Under the pieces are notes generated by a model. The model had not been told where the DNA came from. It was given only the letters and a program-made list of their open reading frames with translations, and did not search any database. Source: SIG480 sp045586595 (lineage in GTDB: Bacteria; Bacillota; Clostridia; Oscillospirales; JAAYXM01). Taken from it: a DNA stretch of 39,614 nucleotides. The position numbers and the translations under genes were made by a program. The stretch is from positions 1 to 39,614 of the forward strand of contig JAZNAQ010000044.1 of the NCBI GenBank assembly GCA_045586595.1, read 5' to 3'. This document shows positions 36,170 through 39,614 of the stretch, one piece after another (within the stretch, counting starts at the first letter, position 1; the number at the start of each line of letters is the position of its first letter).

Positions 36170-36982
36170 ATGATTACGATTGGACTTGATGCCGGCCACG
36201 GCGGAAGTTCTTCCGGTACATTTTCGGTGAACACACCGAAGGACGGACTTTTTGAAAAAGACTTTGCTCTTGACCTTACCAAAAGAGTTAACGCAAGACT
36301 TGTTGAGCACGGTTTTAAAACCGTGCTCACAAGGACAACGGACATAAACCCCGGAAACGTGAGCAAACGTGCTCAATTTTGCGTGAACGCAAAATGCGAT
36401 TATGCGGTGAGCATACATTTTAACGGATTCGGAAGCGAAAGCGCGAACGGAACGGAAGTTTTTGTTCCATACGGAGAAACAGCCGCGGGAATCGAAGCGG
36501 GATATAAAAAATATCTCGGAGCTTTTTTCAGAGAGAGAGCACCTTTTGCCCGGAGCAACAATTATTACAACAGGGACGAAACCTTTGACAAGAAGCTGAA
36601 CCCGGTTACAAGAAGATTTGACGCGGTTTCGGACAAGAAAGATTATTTCGGATTTATCCGAACTTGCTGGGAAGGCGGAGTTTCCGCCGATCTTCTTGAG
36701 GTTTGCTTCCTTACGAACCCCAACGATTTTAGAACCTACACCGAAAAAACCGACGAAATCGCGGACGCCATTGCGAGAAGCATTGTTGAAGGGTTCAAGC
36801 AGGAATGGAAGCCAATATTAAAAGGGCTACTTCCGGGACAGGAAGAACCGGAAGAAATTCCGGAAGAAAAAACGCTTTACAGAGTGCAGGTCGGAGCATT
36901 TTCCGTAAAAGAAAACGCGAAAACTATGCTCGACAGCCTTAAAGCGGCGGGCTTTGACGGATTTATTGTCGGAGGGAAATAA
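36170..36982 (+). CDS. Endolysin: N-acetylmuramoyl-L-alanine amidase with partial SPOR domain
   Basis: This 270-residue cell-wall hydrolase cleaves the bond between muramic acid and L-alanine. The amidase_3 domain (1-215) shows zinc ligands His10 (LDAGHGG), Glu29 and His83 (VSIHFN), with catalytic Glu177 (LLEVCFLTN). A linker of Glu/Pro leads to YRVQVGAFSVKENAKTMLDS, the first half of a SPOR glycan-binding domain, cut after about 35 residues instead of about 70. There is no signal peptide, as expected for holin-dependent release. Confidence 0.94.
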   Translation: MITIGLDAGHGGSSSGTFSVNTPKDGLFEKDFALDLTKRVNARLVEHGFKTVLTRTTDINPGNVSKRAQFCVNAKCDYAVSIHFNGFGSESANGTEVFVPYGETAAGIEAGYKKYLGAFFRERAPFARSNNYYNRDETFDKKLNPVTRRFDAVSDKKDYFGFIRTCWEGGVSADLLEVCFLTNPNDFRTYTEKTDEIADAIARSIVEGFKQEWKPILKGLLPGQEEPEEIPEEKTLYRVQVGAFSVKENAKTMLDSLKAAGFDGFIVGGK

Positions 36983-37125
36983 TGAATGAAGAAAAAGAGC
37001 TTGCAACTGTTCCTTATATAGTTTTTGCGGTGTCTGAAGCAAAATACCAAAAGCAAATAAAACAGCTTCTTTGGGCACTTGCGGGAACAAACTTTTTTTG
37101 GATAATTTTATTTCTTATCGGGTGA
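36982..37125 (+). CDS. Small C-tail-anchored membrane protein (47 residues)
   Basis: ATG 36982 overlaps the endolysin stop by one base (TAATG). The product has a charged N-terminal half (KYQKQIKQLLWAL) and a hydrophobic C-terminal segment (GTNFFWIILFLIG). GGAGGG precedes the start. It may modulate holin or be a membrane-associated lysis accessory; nothing decides this. Confidence 0.62.
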   Translation: MNEEKELATVPYIVFAVSEAKYQKQIKQLLWALAGTNFFWIILFLIG

Positions 37126-37131
37126 CCTTTT

Positions 37132-37347
37132 TTGAAATTTAATCCTTACGATTACAATTATTCATATTCTGAATGGGAACATATTATTGATGAATGGATT
37201 TTTAACGAGCGAGACAGAAAGATTACAAAAAGGCGGTTTCTTGACAACATAAAACTTGAACCGCTTTCGGAAGAATTTGAGCTTTCCGTTCAGCAAACAA
37301 AAACCATTTTACAACGTTCTATTAAAATTTTAATAAAACACATATAA
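37132..37347 (+). CDS. Sigma-region-4-like HTH protein
   Basis: This 71-residue protein starts at TTG 37132. It has Tyr/Trp-rich N-terminal YDYNYSYSEWEHIIDEWIF and a C-terminal HTH (RRFLDNIKLEPLSEEFELSV, QQTKTILQRSIKIL) with the shape of sigma region 4. Proteins of this type are common near the end of gut phage late operons and may act on late transcription. A strong terminator follows 5 bp after its stop. Confidence 0.75.
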   Translation: MKFNPYDYNYSYSEWEHIIDEWIFNERDRKITKRRFLDNIKLEPLSEEFELSVQQTKTILQRSIKILIKHI

Positions 37348-37664
37348 AAAAAGCCGAGGGCAGTTTTGCTCTCGGCTCTTTTTTTATGCTTGTTTTTAAG
37401 AGGGGCAGCAAAAGTTTCTATAAGCTCCTCATTTTGGTATAAACAAATTACGTCAGCTTTTACATAAATTCCGTCGAAAAAAGTTTTGCAATCGTTTTTT
37501 TCACATTCAAAAAAGTTTTTTGCTTCTTTGCATGAATCAGATTCAAAAATAAATTCTTCGCAACAGAGGTTTTCGGAAAGATATTGTTCGGTGATATCTT
37601 CCGTATCCCACAATATCTGTAAATCCGCTTTTGTTTCAAATCTTTCCAAAGTTACTTTGAACAT
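37290..37664 (-). CDS. Minus-strand accessory gene (moron candidate), function unknown
   Basis: This ORF of 124 residues starts MFKVTLERFETKADLQILWD and is acidic and Cys-containing (LCCEEFIFESDSCKEAKNFF). ATG 37664 has GGGGAG 8 nt upstream and a near-consensus promoter further up. The gene opposes the late operon and overlaps the 37132 gene by 58 nt. The late terminator hairpin lies over its residues 96-104, so most transcripts would end before the stop codon at 37290; the natural protein may have ended near residue 90 and lost its stop. No family was recognised. Confidence 0.65.
   Translation of the reverse strand: MFKVTLERFETKADLQILWDTEDITEQYLSENLCCEEFIFESDSCKEAKNFFECEKNDCKTFFDGIYVKADVICLYQNEELIETFAAPLKNKHKKRAESKTALGFFYMCFIKILIERCKMVFVC
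37352..37385 (+). terminator. Strong bidirectional terminator at the end of the lysis operon
   Basis: AGCCGAGGGCA (37352-37362) pairs with TGCTCTCGGCT (37367-37377) through 11 bp with one G-T and a 4-nt loop. A T run follows on the plus strand and an A run precedes it, so it works in both directions. On the minus strand it lies inside the coding sequence 37290-37664. Confidence 0.9.
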
Positions 37665-37682
37665 AATATCATCTCCCCAATT

Positions 37683-37710
37683 ATTATATAGCGTATTTCG
37701 GCAAAGTCAA
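37683..37710 (-). promoter_or_regulatory. Strong minus-strand promoter for the accessory gene
   Basis: On the minus strand TTGACT (37710-37705), a 16-bp spacer and TATAAT (37688-37683) give a near-perfect sigma-70 promoter. The expected start is about 37676, 12 nt before the ATG. It is independent of phage regulators as far as can be seen, so the gene is probably expressed in the lysogen. Confidence 0.85.
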
Positions 37711-37741
37711 CCAAAAATCAGCCGTAATACAGCACAAAGAC

Positions 37742-37777
37742 AGCCGTTCGCTTGCTCGTGAACGGCTCTATTTTTTT
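37742..37777 (+). terminator. Hairpin with T run upstream of the unassigned cassette
   Basis: AGCCGTTC (37742-37749) pairs with GAACGGCT (37760-37767), followed by CTA and seven T. It would block rightward readthrough into the cassette, which therefore needs its own promoter; TATACA (37777-37782) is a possible -10, but no good -35 is present. The rest of 37665-37809 holds only the minus-strand promoter. Confidence 0.65.
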
Positions 37778-37809
37778 ATACAATTTTCTTGTAAACAGGG
37801 GGTGATAAA

Positions 37810-38187
37810 ACGATTGAATACAACGCAAATCCGCTTAATAAAAGGGTTGGCGATTGCACGGTCAGAGCCATTTCAAAAGCATTAAATCAATCTTGGGAAA
37901 AAACATATATCGGACTTTGCATTGAAGGATTTATCCGTTGCGATATCCCTTCCGCAAATCACGTTTGGGGAGCATACCTTAAAAGCAAAGGTTTCCGCCG
38001 GAACATTATTTCAAACGAATGTCCGGAATGTTATACGGTTCGGGATTTTTGTGCCGAGCACCCGAGAGGGATTTTTATTCTTGCTCTTTCCGGTCACGTT
38101 GTTGCAATCGTTGACGGAGATTTTTACGACACATGGGATTCAGGCGACGAAGTTCCTATTTATTACTGGTTTAAGGAAGAAGGTTAA
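37810..38187 (+). CDS. Papain-like cysteine-peptidase-fold protein with ACG or ATT start
   Basis: The frame is open from just after a TAA at 37792 to TAA 38185-38187, but has no ATG, GTG or TTG before residue 28. AGGGGGTGAT (37797-37806) is a strong ribosome site pointing to ACG 37810 or ATT 37813. The protein (125 residues from ACG) begins IEYNANPLNKRVGDCTVRAI; relatives I recall begin MIEYNANP, so ACG replaces the usual ATG. Cys16, His96 (SGHVVAIVDG) and Asp110 (YDTWDS) match a papain-like triad. It is the first gene of the cassette. Substrate is unknown. Confidence 0.82.
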   Translation, partial: TIEYNANPLNKRVGDCTVRAISKALNQSWEKTYIGLCIEGFIRCDIPSANHVWGAYLKSKGFRRNIISNECPECYTVRDFCAEHPRGIFILALSGHVVAIVDGDFYDTWDSGDEVPIYYWFKEEG

Positions 38188-38189
38188 AA

Positions 38190-38672
38190 ATGGCATTTGG
38201 AAACTATATGGGCGGATATTATCCGACACAGAATTATTACGCACCGGCAAACAACGCGGTTCCAGATATGCTCAACAGCTATAAAGCACCGTATCAAACT
38301 CCGCAAGTTCTTCCGGTTCAGCAGACACAGCAAAACCCGTTTATTTGGGTGCAGGGCGAAGAAGCGGCAAAGGCTTATCTTGTCGCACCGGGAAACACGG
38401 TTATTCTTTGGGACAGCGAAAAGCCGATTATTTATGTAAAATCCGCAGACGCTTCGGGTATGCCGAATATCCGAGTTATTGAATACAAAGACCAAACAGA
38501 AACGCCTACAAAGCCCACAGAACACGTTTGTTCCTGCGGCGACAAGTTTGCTTTGAAAGAAGACTTTGCCGCCTTGCAGGGCGAAGTCGAGCGTTTAACG
38601 AAAAGAATTGAAACACTTTCAAAACCAAAATCAAAGATAATGAAACGAGTGGAGGAGGAAGACGATGAATAA
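38190..38672 (+). CDS. Cassette protein with Pro/Gln/Tyr-rich N-terminus
   Basis: This 160-residue protein has a disordered N-terminal third (AFGNYMGGYYPTQNYYAP and a Gln/Pro stretch), a conserved-looking core (NPFIWVQGEEAAKAYLVAPG, then VILWDSEKPIIYVKSADASG), and a C-terminal coiled coil (DFAALQGEVERLTKRIETLS). From memory, proteins with the WVQGE..AKAYLVAP core are common in gut phages with no function. It starts at ATG 38190, 2 nt after the papain-like gene. Confidence 0.82.
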   Translation: MAFGNYMGGYYPTQNYYAPANNAVPDMLNSYKAPYQTPQVLPVQQTQQNPFIWVQGEEAAKAYLVAPGNTVILWDSEKPIIYVKSADASGMPNIRVIEYKDQTETPTKPTEHVCSCGDKFALKEDFAALQGEVERLTKRIETLSKPKSKIMKRVEEEDDE

Positions 38673-38868
38673 TTCTTTATTTCAGATGTTCGGAGCACCG
38701 AAAAATCCTATGGCGGAGTTTATAAACGAATTTAACCAGTTTAAAAACAGCTTTAAAGGCGACCCAAAAGCGGAAGTTGAAAAGATGATGAAAAACGGTC
38801 AGCTTTCGCAGGAAGAATTCAACAGTTACGCACAGATGGCAAATCAAATTGCCGGAATGTTCAAATAA
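38665..38868 (+). CDS. Small helical cassette protein (67 residues)
   Basis: ATG 38665 follows GGAGGAGG and overlaps the preceding gene by 8 nt. The product is helical (AEFINEFNQFKNSFKGDPKA, then MMKNGQLSQEEFNSYAQMAN) with a C-terminal AGMFK. The N-terminal half contains a Phe-spaced amphipathic helix. The following 68 bp have no ORF but hold a small TCAC/GTGA hairpin. Confidence 0.72.
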   Translation: MNNSLFQMFGAPKNPMAEFINEFNQFKNSFKGDPKAEVEKMMKNGQLSQEEFNSYAQMANQIAGMFK

Positions 38869-38936
38869 GGCTTTTATCACAGCGCGCGTGATTTGGCATA
38901 TACAAAATTTATTTACCGAAAGGGGACTTTTTTAAA

Positions 38937-39611
38937 ATGATGGAAAACGGTTATTCTCTCTCCGATATCGCCGCAGCAACCGGCAATAACAACGGCGGGA
39001 TGTTTGATGGCAACAACGGCGGATGGTGGCTTATACTTCTCTTCCTTATCTTCGGCGGACGCGGCTTTGGCTATGGCGGCAGCAACGGCGTAGGTGGCGC
39101 AAACGCAGTATATGCAACACCTGGCGATGTTACCACCGCAGTTGATCGCCAGACTTTTATCGGAAAACTTGACGGCATTACCGCAGGCATTACCGACGCA
39201 ACTTATGCGCTGAACAATGCTATCAACACTGGTTTTTCTAACGCAGCAATGGCGAATGCAAAATGTTGTTGCGAAACCCAGCGTCTTATTGAACGCGGTT
39301 TCTGCGACACCACAAATGCGATTCACAGTACCGCACGGGATATTATCGAAAACGAAAATGCCAACAGCAGAGCGATTCTCGACTTCCTTACCAGTGACAA
39401 AATCGCAACTCTTACTGCGGAAAATCAGAGCCTTAAATTTGCCGCTTCCCAGCAGGCACAGAATGCTTTCTTTACCGCAAACCAGGAAGCACAGACCGCA
39501 GAACTTATTCGCAGACTTGGCCACGATATTCCGGTCCCTGCATACGTCGTGCCTAATCCCAACTGTTGCTATCAGTACGCACAGCCTTGCGGCTGCGGCA
39601 ACGCTTTCTAA
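38937..39611 (+). CDS. Gly/Cys-rich cassette protein with a GGWW hydrophobic segment (full copy)
   Basis: This 224-residue protein has an N-terminal YSLSDIAAATGNN, a Gly/Asn-rich stretch ending GGWWLILLFLIFGGRGFGYG (hydrophobic, perhaps a membrane segment or assembly patch, residues 28-47), a helical middle with KCCCETQRLIERGFCDTTNA, and a Cys-rich end (NCCYQYAQPCGCG). AAAGGGGAC precedes ATG 38937. The 3' end repeats at the contig start. From memory the family is frequent in gut Firmicutes prophages; its role is unknown. Confidence 0.88.
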   Translation: MMENGYSLSDIAAATGNNNGGMFDGNNGGWWLILLFLIFGGRGFGYGGSNGVGGANAVYATPGDVTTAVDRQTFIGKLDGITAGITDATYALNNAINTGFSNAAMANAKCCCETQRLIERGFCDTTNAIHSTARDIIENENANSRAILDFLTSDKIATLTAENQSLKFAASQQAQNAFFTANQEAQTAELIRRLGHDIPVPAYVVPNPNCCYQYAQPCGCGNAF

Positions 39612-39614
39612 ATT
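39388..39614. repeat. Terminal redundancy, right copy (matches 1-227)
   Basis: Last 227 bases, matching the first 227 with two differences (39466 C versus T, 39536 C versus T). It marks where the circle was opened during assembly. Confidence 0.93.

Noticed and set aside
1..39614. Diversity-generating retroelement behind the variable adhesins
   Set aside because: No reverse transcriptase gene and no template/variable repeat pair with A-specific changes was found. The two terminal mismatches are T/C.

Overview
The window is a complete temperate tailed-phage genome (siphovirus organisation) assembled as a linear contig. The first 227 bases repeat the last 227 bases with two mismatches, so the molecule closes into a circle of about 39.39 kb whose join lies inside one gene. 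Low G+C content, strong AGGAGG-type ribosome sites, frequent TTG and GTG starts, a phi-LC3-type holin and an amidase_3 endolysin point to a Gram-positive Clostridia-type gut bacterium as host. That is inferred from gene families; no search was run.

Layout. 1-1569: end of a cassette of small, unassigned proteins that begins at 37810 and crosses the contig join. 1567-1848: attP, a tRNA 3' half flanked on each side by two copies of TAGTACCCATT, with terminators. 1853-5278: lysogeny region, mostly minus strand: tyrosine integrase, lipoprotein (possible superinfection exclusion), a membrane-anchored HTH regulator, a short plus-strand transcription unit, and a CI-like repressor. 5320-5497: divergent control region with a 14-bp-arm operator on a near-consensus promoter. 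5515-16450: early genes: Cro-like HTH, small regulators, Rad52-like annealing protein, NinB-like protein, a replication-initiator-like winged helix, HNH-like protein, SSB, DUF1064 nuclease-like protein, a hexapeptide-repeat protein, dUTPase, a run of small Cys-rich or DUF proteins, and a circularly permuted cytosine methyltransferase with a 146-codon ORF open in its +1 frame. 16555-16866: two tRNA genes (Gln-TTG, Thr-TGT) accompanied by short hairpins with an identical GAAAGA loop. 16994-25468: terminase, portal, MuF-like protein, scaffold, capsid, connectors, tail tube, tail chaperones. 25469-35406: tape measure, distal tail, tail-associated protein and an elaborate set of fibre/adhesin proteins (two Gly-rich paralogues, CBM5/12-like, collagen-like, kelch-like). 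35420-37347: lysis module and a sigma-region-4-like HTH. 37290-37710: a minus-strand gene with its own strong promoter. 37810-39611: the unassigned cassette, starting with a papain-like protein that has no ATG, GTG or TTG start.

Working model. In the lysogen the minus-strand region (repressor, membrane HTH, lipoprotein, integrase) and probably the 37.3-37.7 kb gene are expressed. Induction releases the 5338-5366 promoter and the early operon runs rightward through recombination, replication and nucleotide genes into the late genes. No helicase, primase or polymerase gene is visible, so replication probably relies on the host replisome. The main points worth following up are the ORF overprinted on the methyltransferase, a possible -1 frameshift extending the major capsid protein, the non-canonical starts, the GAAAGA hairpins at the tRNAs, and the cassette spanning the join.
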